62,952 nucleotides of DNA, taken from contig DAHUYP010000069.1 of assembly GCA_027315105.1 (NCBI GenBank), positions 1-62,952 of the forward strand, given 5' to 3'. Below, piece after piece: positions 1 through 9,313 of the stretch. The position numbers and the translations under genes are program-made. The notes below the pieces were generated by a model. The model saw nothing but the letters and a program-made list of their open reading frames with translations, made no database searches and had not been told where the DNA came from. Position 1 is the first letter of the stretch. Each line of letters starts with the position of its first letter. This DNA comes from Gammaproteobacteria bacterium (lineage in GTDB: Bacteria; Pseudomonadota; Gammaproteobacteria; Steroidobacterales; Steroidobacteraceae).

Positions 1-1536
1 GTGGTCGCCATCGAGGCTGGTGCCGAGCTGATCGTGCAGATTGAGCTGCGCGGTATTGAGCCGCCCGCTCACCGTCCAGGTGAGTTTGGGCGTGAGGTCG
101 AACGCCTCGCTGAGATAGGCCCCATAGTAGGCGGCCGTCGCGCGCAGCGACACCGGTCCTTCGATCGGCGGCTGCGCGGTGCTGCTGGTGGCCTGGTCGA
201 TGATCACGCCCGCTCCCGTGGCCGCCAGGGTGGGCCCGAGCGTCCCGAGCTCGCCGCGAGCGCCGAAATCGGTCAGGCTGCGATCCACCGACACGCCTGC
301 CACCAGGTGGTTGCCGTGCGAGCCGATTGGCGCGGTGAGTGTCGTCTGCAGCGCGGCACCGACGCTGTGGGTATGGTTGTCCGTCGTATCGAGCTCGCCC
401 GGCGTGGCGCCCGCGGGCAGGACGCTGGTCGGCACCGGGGTGCCCTGCGCGCTGTAGAGCGTATCGACCGGATAACTGTTGGTCCCTCCGAGACAGAAGA
501 AGCCCGCATTGTTGTTGCAGGCCTGAGCAGCGGTCGTATTGCCATCCACCAGGTACTGCGTGAAGCGGCGCCAGTACGCATTGCCGCTGAGCTGCAGCCA
601 ATCGCCCGCCTGCTGGCTGCCGGCAAGCTGCAGCATCTGCATCTCGTTGTGCATCGACTGCGGGTAGGTGAACACCGATCGCGGGTTCTGGGCCAGCATT
701 TGTACCGGCGTCGGCCCGACCGCACCGATGTTGTCGTCGGCCGCGGTCAGCGACAGATGCAGCGTCGTCTGCCCGTGCTCGTAGCCGGCATCGGCGTATG
801 CCTGCCGCAGGGCGGTCGGTGATTGGTAGCGAAAGCCGCCGTCCTCCAGGCCCCCGGCGGCGAGGTACAGCCCGAAATCTCCGAACCGTGCGCCATATTC
901 ACCGTGACCGGTCAGGTTGCCGTACGAGCCGGCCGACAACTGCGCTTCGGAATCCTGGTAATTGAACCCGTTCTTCATCTCGATCGTCACTGCGCCGCCA
1001 AGCGCGTTGAGGCCGAATACCGGGTTATCCCCCTGGACCGTCAGCCGGTTCACCGCATAGGAGGGCATCAGGTCCCAGTTGACCGTGTCGCCGTATGCTT
1101 CGTTGATGCGCGTGCCGTTCTGATAGACCGCGAGACCTTCGGCGATTCCCGAGATCGGCGAAGCCTCGAAACCGCGGTAGACGAAATCCGGCTGAAACGG
1201 ACTGCCCTGCTCATCGTTCAGCGTCACGCTCGACATGTGCCGTGCCGCGGCCTGCGGCAGGCTGTCGGAGCTGTCGTCGCGATTGAGATCCGCGGCGGAC
1301 ATGGTCTGCACGTTGCTCGGCACCTTGTTGATGTCGATGCCGCTGCCCGGCAACGGTGCGGTGCCCACAATGGTTACCTCGGACAGCGTCTCGGGCGGAT
1401 TGGACGCGGCCGCCGCACCTGCGGGCAGCGCATCGGCCTGGGCAGTCAGACAGGTGCCGAGCACCGCCACGAGACCCAGTGCCGCGACGAGACCCAGTAT
1501 TGATCCGCAATTTCGATAGCCGTACCACTCGCCCAC
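1..1536 (-). CDS. TonB-dependent outer-membrane receptor (3' end off the left edge)
   Basis: Reading the minus strand gives an open frame of about 512 residues that is still open at base 1, so the C-terminal part of the barrel is missing. A GTG at 1536 preceded by GGGGA is the best start. It opens a signal peptide with a hydrophobic core (residues about 12-28, ending near TAQA). A plug domain follows: ETLSEVTIVGTAPLPGSGID, then a stretch containing PDFVYRGFEASP and GLAVYQNGTRINEAYGD. These are the standard features of receptors that import metal chelates, vitamins or sugars using TonB energy. The receptor lies last in the same direction as the methanol-oxidation genes, 342 bp after the beta-propeller gene. 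By analogy with LutH-type receptors of methylotrophs it may import a lanthanide chelate; that role is inference only. Confidence 0.85.
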   Translation of the reverse strand, partial: MGEWYGYRNCGSILGLVAALGLVAVLGTCLTAQADALPAGAAAASNPPETLSEVTIVGTAPLPGSGIDINKVPSNVQTMSAADLNRDDSSDSLPQAAARHMSSVTLNDEQGSPFQPDFVYRGFEASPISGIAEGLAVYQNGTRINEAYGDTVNWDLMPSYAVNRLTVQGDNPVFGLNALGGAVTIEMKNGFNYQDSEAQLSAGSYGNLTGHGEYGARFGDFGLYLAAGGLEDGGFRYQSPTALRQAYADAGYEHGQTTLHLSLTAADDNIGAVGPTPVQMLAQNPRSVFTYPQSMHNEMQMLQLAGSQQAGDWLQLSGNAYWRRFTQYLVDGNTTAAQACNNNAGFFCLGGTNSYPVDTLYSAQGTPVPTSVLPAGATPGELDTTDNHTHSVGAALQTTLTAPIGSHGNHLVAGVSVDRSLTDFGARGELGTLGPTLAATGAGVIIDQATSSTAQPPIEGPVSLRATAAYYGAYLSEAFDLTPKLTWTVSGRLNTAQLNLHDQLGTSLDGDH

Positions 1537-1878
1537 ACACGTCCCCGCATTGATTCCACCCCCCGGCGCGCTGCGCGGCATCGGGCGCGGCGCCTGAGAT
1601 CATCCACTCTACGTTGTCCGCAGCGCACCGTAACTGCGATGCATCCCGACGCGGCCGGGAGAAATTCCCGATCAGGATCCATTGGCGGCATGAGTCGGGT
1701 GAGCGGCGCGGGTAACCCAGGCGCGCCGCGAGCGGCTCGCCGCGCGGCACGAATACCAGGGCCACCGAATTCATGCGGTAGCGCAGCCGATGCGGCGATG
1801 GCTACCGTCGCGCTGCAAGTGCTCGTCAGTGGTGAAGGGCTGCGCGGTCCCGGCTCGCCCCCTCATGGGCCCGCCCAC
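1537..1878. other. Intergenic region with GC-rich inverted repeat
   Basis: No gene is supportable here. An imperfect inverted repeat at 1722-1747 (CGCGCCGCGAG against CTCGCCGCGCG, one mismatched pair) and a short CGGGA-N5-TCCCG hairpin near 1666-1680 lie between the end of the beta-propeller gene and the TonB receptor start. Either could end or attenuate transcription, but neither is followed by a T run. The receptor may therefore have its own promoter; I cannot point to a convincing one. Confidence 0.4.
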
Positions 1879-2955
1879 TCATCGACCTGGCGCGTACACG
1901 ATGCCCCACGGGCTGCCGCCGACGGCGATCTTTCGATCGACGCGGCCCGATTTGAGATCGACGACGGAAATGTCGCCCGAGGGCCCATTGGCCGTGTACG
2001 CCGTGCGCCCGTCGGCGCTGACCGCGACCCCCCAGGGCCGCTGGCCGATCTCGGCCAGGGTTCTGACGATGCGCCCCGCAGCCGGATCCACCTCGAGCAA
2101 CGAGCCGCCGCGACCGGTCGTCACGTACAGCAGCCGACCATCGGCGGAACCCGCCAGGCCCATCGGACGCACCGCGGACTGCGGGGTGCCGAGCACGATG
2201 GTCCTGATGACCTGATGGCTATCGGTGCTGAAGACGGTTATCGAAGCCCCAAACTCATCCGTGACATAGCCGGTGCGGCTCTCGTCGAACAGCAGCAGGC
2301 TGCGCGGCCGCGCCTGGGTGGGGATCGTCGCCAGCACCTTCAGGCTGTGCGCGTCGACCACATACACGCGATTGGCGGTCTCACAGGCGACATACACCGT
2401 GCGATCGTCATGGCTCACGGCGACGCCTTCCGGCTCCGAGCCAACCGCCACCGTCGCGCGCACGGTGCCCTTGCGCAGGTCCACGGCCGACAGCATGCCC
2501 GTATCCTCGTTGGAGGCGTACAGCGTCGCGCCATCGTGCGAGATCGCAAACGTCTCCGGATCCGCGCCGCTCGGATAGGTGCTGATCAGCTTCAGCGACT
2601 GCAGATCGACCACGCCGATACCATCGTAACGCCGATCGGGTGGGGGCAACTTCGACTCGTCCACGTTCGGACCGCCGATCGGCGAGCCCGAAAGCGCCAC
2701 GTACAGCAGCTTGCGGTCCGGGGACAGCTGGATGCCGCGCGGCCGCTTGCCGACTGCGATGCGCCCCACCACGCTGCCGGCGTCGGGATCGACGATCACC
2801 ACATCACCGCCGCGCTCATCCGAGACGTACAGTCGCGTCCCGGAGTCCGGCCGGCTGTCGGCCCGCGCCGCCCAGGTACACAGCCATCCCGAAAGCGCCA
2901 GCGCCATGGCCGCGGCGCCGACTACGCCGCGGCGGCTGTGCATCGACCAAGCCAT
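1879..2955 (-). CDS. PQQ-catabolism-associated YVTN beta-propeller protein
   Basis: A 358-residue periplasmic beta-propeller. The N-terminus MHSRRGVVGAAAMALALSGW looks like a signal peptide with a twin-arginine (SRRGVV), possibly a Tat substrate, followed by a cut near WAARA. The rest is repeated blades of about 40-45 residues with the pattern LYVSDERGGDVVIVDP, TLYASNEDTGMLSAVD, TVYVACETANRVYVVD, LLYVTTGRGGSLLEVD and TAYTANGPSGDISVVD. This is typical of the propellers found beside PQQ-dependent alcohol dehydrogenases in methylotrophs. Its biochemical role is not established; a scaffold or PQQ-enzyme accessory is assumed. It begins 6 bp after the stop of the formaldehyde dehydrogenase gene, so the two are very likely cotranscribed. 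An alternative start is the ATG at 2943. Confidence 0.85.
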   Translation of the reverse strand: MAWSMHSRRGVVGAAAMALALSGWLCTWAARADSRPDSGTRLYVSDERGGDVVIVDPDAGSVVGRIAVGKRPRGIQLSPDRKLLYVALSGSPIGGPNVDESKLPPPDRRYDGIGVVDLQSLKLISTYPSGADPETFAISHDGATLYASNEDTGMLSAVDLRKGTVRATVAVGSEPEGVAVSHDDRTVYVACETANRVYVVDAHSLKVLATIPTQARPRSLLLFDESRTGYVTDEFGASITVFSTDSHQVIRTIVLGTPQSAVRPMGLAGSADGRLLYVTTGRGGSLLEVDPAAGRIVRTLAEIGQRPWGVAVSADGRTAYTANGPSGDISVVDLKSGRVDRKIAVGGSPWGIVYAPGR

Positions 2956-2961
2956 CGCCGA

Positions 2962-4080
<1,119 letters not shown>

Positions 4081-4208
4081 AGTCCCTTGGTTCGCAGCAG
4101 TGGTCAATGACGCCTCGAGACCTGGACGTCGGGCGTCCGACGCCGGCTACGGCGCGACGTGACGCTCGGCGCCAGCGACCGTGGCGCTGGCGGCAGGCGG
4201 TGGCGGCT

Positions 4209-4235
4209 GGGGCCCCGCGTTCGGCGCGGGGCCCC
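4209..4235 (-). terminator. Perfect 11-bp GC stem-loop between gfa and frmA
   Basis: GGGGCCCCGCG and CGCGGGGCCCC pair perfectly across a five-base loop, 21 bp after the gfa stop codon. All stem pairs are G-C. There is no U tract on the minus-strand transcript, so it is not a classical intrinsic terminator. It could act as an attenuator or as a 3' end that protects the upstream mRNA and lowers frmA readthrough. Confidence 0.5.
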
Positions 4236-4255
4236 ACAGGGGCCGCGGCGAGCGC

Positions 4256-4831
4256 CTACGCCGCCAGTACGCCCTTGGCTTTCGCCGTGTGCGTCGCGAT
4301 CAGGTCCATCAGCGCCGGCGAGAGGCAATCGTACGGCTCGAGGTGCAGTTCCTTCAGGCGCGCACGTACCGCTCCCATCTGCTCCGGCTTCGCGCCCGAT
4401 TCGATGATCGAGGAGACGAATGCGGCGAACTCCGGGGCTTCCCAGCCGCTCTCCTTGGACAGCTCGACGTGGATGAAATCCAGGCCGTAGAACGGGTGCG
4501 ACTTGTTCTCGATGCGGCCATACATGTGCACGCCGCAGCCGCTGCAGGCATGGCGCTGAATCGTGGCGCTGGCATCGACGACTTTGAGCTTCTGCGCATT
4601 GGCAGTCACGGTCACTTTGTCCCTCGGCACCACGCCGACCAGGGAGAACTGCGCGCCCGCAGGCTTCCAGCACTTGGTGCAGCCGCAGGCGTGATTGAAC
4701 GCCACGTTCGATCCGATCCGGACGGTTACCGGATCGCGCGCGCAATGGCAGGTGAGTGTGCCGCCGGCGAAGTTCGGCGTGCCCTGCTTGACTCCCTGAT
4801 CAACCAACGGGTGAATTTTCACTGTAGCCAT
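4256..4831 (-). CDS. gfa: S-(hydroxymethyl)glutathione synthase (glutathione-dependent formaldehyde-activating enzyme)
   Basis: Zinc enzyme of about 191 residues that speeds the addition of formaldehyde to glutathione. It has the family opening [15 protein letters not shown] and the cysteine-rich metal sites [24 protein letters not shown] and [13 protein letters not shown] typical of the Gfa/CENP-V fold. Length and motifs match full-length Gfa proteins. The ATG at 4831 gives MATVKIHP; an ATG at 4840 sits directly after GAGG and is the alternative. It follows the sigma-54 activator gene by about 57 bp and precedes frmA, giving a two-step glutathione route for formaldehyde. Confidence 0.95.
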   Translation of the reverse strand: MATVKIHPLVDQGVKQGTPNFAGGTLTCHCARDPVTVRIGSNVAFNHACGCTKCWKPAGAQFSLVGVVPRDKVTVTANAQKLKVVDASATIQRHACSGCGVHMYGRIENKSHPFYGLDFIHVELSKESGWEAPEFAAFVSSIIESGAKPEQMGAVRARLKELHLEPYDCLSPALMDLIATHTAKAKGVLAA

Positions 4832-4887
4832 GATGGTCATGCCTCGCTTCTAAGTTGAACCCGACGACTATGTTCTGATGTTGGCTC

Positions 4888-6900
4888 TTATTCGAGCTGC
4901 TGAGCACCCGGCCCACCTTGCTGCGCGTGACGCAGCAGTCCGTGCCGGTGAATCTTGCGGTACATCGTGCGGCGGCTGATGTGCAGGCGTGCCGCCGCCG
5001 CGCTGACGTTCCATTGACAGGTCTCGAGCGTGCGTCGCAGCGCATCGCGCTCCGCGCCGCTCAGTACGCTTTCGCCTTCGGTCTCGACCACCGGCGCGGT
5101 GTCGCCCTGGACCGCCTCCTCGGGCGTGCCTCCGGCAAGCCACTGCTCGTTGAAATCCGCCAGCGTCAAGCGATCCGAGCTGCGCAGCGCCAGGATGGTC
5201 CGTACCACGTTGCGCAGCTGTCGAACGTTGCCCGGCCAGGAATGCCGTGCCAGCCGCTCGATCAGCGCCGGATCCATCTCGATCGACACACCCGCCCCGG
5301 CCTCGCTACGCAGCAGCTTGCGGATCAGGTCGGCGCTGTCGCAGCGCTGCCGCAGCGGGGGCAGCCGCACGGTGATGCCGTTGAGCCGATAATAGAGGTC
5401 TTCGCGGAACAGTCCCTTGCCGATCAGATCGAACGGATGGCGCTGCGTAGCGCTGATGATGCGCACGTCGACGCTGACCACCTTGCTGCCGCCGAGCGGC
5501 ATCACCTCGCGGTCCTCGATCACGTTCAGCAGGCGGGCCTGCAGCGCCACCGGCATGTCGCCGATCTCGTCGAGGAACAGCGTACCGCCGTTGGCCTGCA
5601 GAATACGGCCCATGCTGCCTTCGCGGGTGGCGCCGGTGAAGGCGCCCGCCTTGTGGCCGAACAGCTCGCTTTCGATGAGCGTCTCCGGGATGGCCGCGCA
5701 GTTCACCGCGACGAACGGCTTGTCCGCGCGCCGGCTCGCATTATGGATCGCGCGCGCGCAGTAGCCCTTGCCGGTACCGGTCTCGCCAAGCAACAGCACC
5801 GAGATGTCGCGATCGACCACCCGGCGCAGGGTCTCGACGTTCTGCACCATCGCCGGGTCGCCGGAGTGCAGACATTCCAGCGAGCCATGGGCTTCGGCGG
5901 CCGGAGCGGCGGCCACAGCGGCCCCTGCGGCGGTCGGCGTCGACAGGATGTGGGCACCGCGGCGGACCGATTCCGCCGGCGCATGCACGGTCGCGAACCA
6001 GCGCCGCTGGCCAAGCGTCGAGTTCAACGCTTCGGCGCGAAATCCGCGCTGCCCCGAGAGCTGCATCAGCGCAACGAGGCTGCTATCCAGGATGCGATCG
6101 ACGCGTTGTCCGCACACGGAATCGTGGTCGCGATGCCCGAGCAGCTTCAGGGCCGCGCGATTGGCGCCCTTGACGATGCCCTGATCGTCGAACGCCAGCA
6201 CCCCTTCGCCGGGCGTGCTGACGAATTCCGCACAGCGGTGGAACCGCACCAGATTGAAATCCTTGCAGGCGCTCAGGAAGGTGCGGTTCTCCACGTTCTG
6301 AGCAGCCATGTCGACCAGCGCCAGCGTGTGCGTCTGGGTATTGGAGGAGGCACCGGAGATGTCCAGCGCCGCCAGCAGCTCGCCGCGCATGTCGAAGATG
6401 GGAGCCGCAGAGCAGGTGAGCTGCATGTTCTGCTCGAGGAAATGATCCGCACGGTGGATGACGACGGAATTGCGCGTCATCAGGCAGGTACCCATGCCGT
6501 TCGTGCCCATCTCCCGCTCGCTCCAGGTGACGCCTTCGCGAAAGCCGCAGCGCCGCGCGGTGGCCGAGAATCCTGCATCGCCCACATAGCTGAGGATGAC
6601 CCCGTCGCGGTCGGTCAGCATGATGCTGTACTCGGAATGCTCCATCAGTTTGCCCAGGCCCTCCATCTCGATGCGTGCGATCGACAACAGCACTCCGAGG
6701 CGCTCACGCCGGGCCTGCAGGTCCGCACGATCGACCATGCTCGGACGCCTGATCTCGTGGGGGTCGAGCGCATAGCTGGTGAGGCAGCGATTCCAGGAAG
6801 CCCGCACGACTTCGCTGATCGGAAGCTCCAAACCATGCCGTCGAGCCACGTTGCCGGCGAGCTCCGCATGACCGTGAATTCCTGGTCGCGCACGCATCAT
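4888..6900 (-). CDS. AcoR-type sigma-54-dependent transcriptional activator
   Basis: A 670-residue enhancer-binding protein. Residues about 60-230 form an AcoR-like GAF sensor region, about 235-300 a PAS-like segment ([20 protein letters not shown]), and about 345-570 the AAA+ domain. The AAA+ domain has Walker [16 protein letters not shown], the sigma-54 contact loop GAFTGA and Walker [15 protein letters not shown] Fis-type helix-turn-helix ([20 protein letters not shown]) ends the protein. Such proteins drive sigma-54 RNA polymerase from upstream palindromic sites. It sits inside the methanol oxidation cluster, 27 bp after the cytochrome gene. The matching sigma-54 promoter and palindrome upstream of xoxF make this cluster its most likely target. 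The inducer is unknown; an alcohol or aldehyde is a reasonable guess. The start could be either of two adjacent ATGs. Confidence 0.92.
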   Translation of the reverse strand: MMRARPGIHGHAELAGNVARRHGLELPISEVVRASWNRCLTSYALDPHEIRRPSMVDRADLQARRERLGVLLSIARIEMEGLGKLMEHSEYSIMLTDRDGVILSYVGDAGFSATARRCGFREGVTWSEREMGTNGMGTCLMTRNSVVIHRADHFLEQNMQLTCSAAPIFDMRGELLAALDISGASSNTQTHTLALVDMAAQNVENRTFLSACKDFNLVRFHRCAEFVSTPGEGVLAFDDQGIVKGANRAALKLLGHRDHDSVCGQRVDRILDSSLVALMQLSGQRGFRAEALNSTLGQRRWFATVHAPAESVRRGAHILSTPTAAGAAVAAAPAAEAHGSLECLHSGDPAMVQNVETLRRVVDRDISVLLLGETGTGKGYCARAIHNASRRADKPFVAVNCAAIPETLIESELFGHKAGAFTGATREGSMGRILQANGGTLFLDEIGDMPVALQARLLNVIEDREVMPLGGSKVVSVDVRIISATQRHPFDLIGKGLFREDLYYRLNGITVRLPPLRQRCDSADLIRKLLRSEAGAGVSIEMDPALIERLARHSWPGNVRQLRNVVRTILALRSSDRLTLADFNEQWLAGGTPEEAVQGDTAPVVETEGESVLSGAERDALRRTLETCQWNVSAAAARLHISRRTMYRKIHRHGLLRHAQQGGPGAQQLE

Positions 6901-6927
6901 GATGAATTTCCCCCGCTCGATGGATTA

Positions 6928-7512
6928 TTAGGAGGACGGCTCGGCCGGACAGCCGAATTTGCACTCGGGCGCGCCATGGTAATGGGCGCGCACGAAGGTG
7001 AGGATGCGCCACAGGTCATCGTCCGTTGCGACCACGGCGCCCATTTGCGGCATCGGGCCGACGACGTTCTCCTGGGCCTTGCGGCTATAGCCATGGCTCT
7101 GCAGTATCGCCGAGCCATAGGCGACCAGCCTGAACAGCGTGTCATCGTCACCACCGTACACCCAGATGTCGTTGGTCAATGGCGGGCACATGCCGCCACC
7201 GCCGGTGCCGCCATGGCAGCCATTGCAGCCGTAACGAAAGTACAGCTTGCTGCCCGCTTCGACGATCGCTGCATTGTCATCGGAGTAGGGATTCTTGAGC
7301 TTACCCTTGGGGGTGGAGTCGGCGCGCTGCACCGGGGGCATGACGTCCGCCGGCGGTGGCGGGGCGGGCAACGGCGTGGCTTGCGCCGACGGCGGCCCGC
7401 TCTGATAGCCCAACGGCGGCGCGCCGGGCGGCGGCGCAGGAGTCGAGTCCTGCGCGTGTACGAGCGAAATTCCGAGCAAAGCAATCCCACCGATCAATGC
7501 CGTCTTGAACAC
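6928..7512 (-). CDS. xoxG: XoxG-like c-type cytochrome, electron acceptor for methanol dehydrogenase
   Basis: A secreted 194-residue monohaem cytochrome c. A short signal peptide (ends near LVHAQ) is followed by a proline-rich linker of about 50 residues. The haem domain then carries CNGCHGG and a downstream methionine segment, VVGPMPQMG, as likely axial ligand. One CxxCH only. The GTG at 7512 is preceded by GAGGTGA at good spacing. Position between xoxJ and the regulator in a xoxF cluster supports the role of taking electrons from the PQQ enzyme. Sequence similarity to characterised XoxG cannot be scored here, so the symbol rests on context plus the cytochrome motif. Confidence 0.8.
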   Translation of the reverse strand: MFKTALIGGIALLGISLVHAQDSTPAPPPGAPPLGYQSGPPSAQATPLPAPPPPADVMPPVQRADSTPKGKLKNPYSDDNAAIVEAGSKLYFRYGCNGCHGGTGGGGMCPPLTNDIWVYGGDDDTLFRLVAYGSAILQSHGYSRKAQENVVGPMPQMGAVVATDDDLWRILTFVRAHYHGAPECKFGCPAEPSS

Positions 7513-7553
7513 TACTCACCTCGATGTCTCTCAGTTCGTACATGCGCCGGTTC

Positions 7554-9203
7554 CTACGCTCCGGTGTGTCCCGAGCTTTCGGTGGCCGGCATTCTTTGCT
7601 CGTCCAGGAGCTTGATCACGTCCTGGTGACCTCTCGCGCGTGCGATCGACAGCGCCGTGTCGCCGCGGTCATTCTGCGCCGCGACGTTCGCACCCGAACG
7701 CAGCAGCAACGAAACCATATTGGGTTGGTCGGCGGCGGCGGCGATCATGAGCGCGGTGACTCCGCCGCCATTGCGCGCGTTGAGGTCGGCGCCCTTGCGG
7801 ATCAACTCCTGCGCGGCGTCATCGGCACGGCCCGCGACCGCGAGCATCAACGGCGTGTAGCCCGCGTCGCCGATCGGTCGATTGACATCCGCGCCCGATT
7901 CGATGAGGACTCGCGCCGCCGCATTCTTGCCGTACTGCAGGGCGATGCCCAGTGGCGTGAAATTCTGCGGACTTGCGGCATCCGGGTCGGCCTTGTGCGC
8001 CAGCAGCAGCTTGGCGTCCTCGGCATCATCGACCCACGCCGCCGTCATGAGCGCCGTCCAGCCGTCGCGATCGCGCTGGTTGACGTCGGCGCCGTGGTCG
8101 ATCAGGAACTTGACCATGGACGGGGAGTTCATGGTGATCGCATGGTGCAACGGCGTCTCACCCTGAAGATCCAGGCCATCGATTGCGGCGTGCTTCTTTT
8201 CCAGCAGGTAGGCCGCACGCACCTTGTCGTCGGCGAGCACCGCGTTGTTGAACTCCACGTTGACGTTGGCACCATGCGCCAGCCAATCGTTGAGCGTCGC
8301 GATCGTCACGACCGGTTTGCCGTTGACAGACGGGCGCGTGGGCGCGACGGGCGCATACGGCCCATGCGCCGGCAGATCGCCGCTGACGATACAGGTGTCG
8401 CAGCTCACCAGCGGCACCCCGAAGTCGATCAGAATCGAACGAATCGCATCACGCTGCTCGCGCAGCGCCTGGTCCAGCCGTTGCCGTAATTCGCCGTCGG
8501 TGCGGCGCAGCGCTATCGCCATGTCGAACTGCAGCGGCACATCGTCTTCCATCAGGTTGACCGGCTGGATGGTCAGCGGCGCATGCTTCACGGCCTTGTA
8601 ATAGCCGGCAAACGGTCCCCAGACCGCGGCGATGTCGAGCTGGCCATCGATTACCTGCTGCACCTGGTGGCCTGGCTGATGCTCCGGCACCAGGTCGGCG
8701 TCGTGACTCAGATAGTGAATGACGACGTTGTTGCCGTTCACTCCATGCTCGGCGAGCGCCTGGCGAATCGCCGAGGTCTGGTAGACGCCGATCTTTAGAG
8801 TCTTCAAACGGGGGTCGTCGAGATTCTTGATGTGAATGTTCCGGTCGCTACGCGAGGCAAGCACGAAGGTCGTGCGATACACCGGCGTAGTGGTGATGAC
8901 GCCCTCTGAATCCGAAGGCATATCCAGCATGACGTCGCATTGGTCGGCGTACAGCGTCGTTCGGGTCATGCCCCGCTCGATCGCCGGCCGGTAGTAGTAC
9001 TCAACGGTGGTACCGAGCGCGCGTGCGAGCACGTCCGCGATCTTATTCTCGATACCCTCGCCGCGGTTGTTCGACAGCGGCATGTTGCCGGGGTCGGAAC
9101 AGACCCGCAGCGCCGCCAGTGCCTTTCCGGGAGCGGCGAGCGCCAGCGCACCCGCGATCAGCCCCAGGGCCAGCATCGACCCAAACCGCATCCTCATAGA
9201 CAT
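7554..9203 (-). CDS. xoxJ: XoxJ-like periplasmic binding protein fused to C-terminal ankyrin repeats
   Basis: A 549-residue secreted protein in two parts. After a signal peptide (ends near ALAA), residues about 30-265 match the quinoprotein-dehydrogenase-associated substrate-binding family. Diagnostic pieces are LRVCSDPGNMPLSNNRGEG, YYRPAIERGMTRTTL and QCDVMLDMPS. A linker holds a CDTC motif. Residues about 300-540 then form about six ankyrin repeats, for example GETPLHHAITMNSPSMVKFL, DGWTALMTAAWVDD, GYTPLMLAVAGRADDA and GVTALMIAAAADQPN. XoxJ is thought to help activate XoxF; the ankyrin part presumably binds a partner protein in the periplasm. The ATG at 9203 has GGAGG at ideal spacing and is preferred to an upstream ATG at 9236. 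The protein is about twice the usual length of the family. Confidence 0.88.
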   Translation of the reverse strand: MSMRMRFGSMLALGLIAGALALAAPGKALAALRVCSDPGNMPLSNNRGEGIENKIADVLARALGTTVEYYYRPAIERGMTRTTLYADQCDVMLDMPSDSEGVITTTPVYRTTFVLASRSDRNIHIKNLDDPRLKTLKIGVYQTSAIRQALAEHGVNGNNVVIHYLSHDADLVPEHQPGHQVQQVIDGQLDIAAVWGPFAGYYKAVKHAPLTIQPVNLMEDDVPLQFDMAIALRRTDGELRQRLDQALREQRDAIRSILIDFGVPLVSCDTCIVSGDLPAHGPYAPVAPTRPSVNGKPVVTIATLNDWLAHGANVNVEFNNAVLADDKVRAAYLLEKKHAAIDGLDLQGETPLHHAITMNSPSMVKFLIDHGADVNQRDRDGWTALMTAAWVDDAEDAKLLLAHKADPDAASPQNFTPLGIALQYGKNAAARVLIESGADVNRPIGDAGYTPLMLAVAGRADDAAQELIRKGADLNARNGGGVTALMIAAAADQPNMVSLLLRSGANVAAQNDRGDTALSIARARGHQDVIKLLDEQRMPATESSGHTGA

Positions 9204-9248
9204 TTCGCCTCCGCTACCCCAACCCACGCGGTGCAATCATCCGGCGAG

Positions 9249-9286
9249 GGCTGCGCCCGGGGAGGGATCCTCCACCGGGCGCAGCC
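9249..9286 (-). terminator. Very strong stem-loop between xoxF and xoxJ
   Basis: GGCTGCGCCCGG pairs perfectly with CCGGGCGCAGCC, and inside it GGAGG pairs with CCTCC across a three-base loop. The result is about 17 base pairs with one bulged base. It lies 28 bp after the xoxF stop and 46 bp before the xoxJ start. No U tract follows. Likely roles are partial termination or 3' protection of the xoxF message, so that the enzyme is made in excess of the downstream proteins. Confidence 0.6.
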
Positions 9287-9313
9287 GAGCCATCTCGCTG
9301 TAACTATCCTTGG

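Noticed and set aside
4888-6900. Assignment of the activator as AcoR of acetoin catabolism, with pdhABC as acetoin dehydrogenase
   Set aside because: The activator lies inside the methanol cluster, 30 kb from the E1/E2 genes. AcoR-like proteins control many alcohol and aldehyde pathways.
4918-7629. 903-codon plus-strand frame opposite the sigma-54 activator and cytochrome genes
   Set aside because: Mirror frame of real genes, low-complexity composition, no recognisable family.
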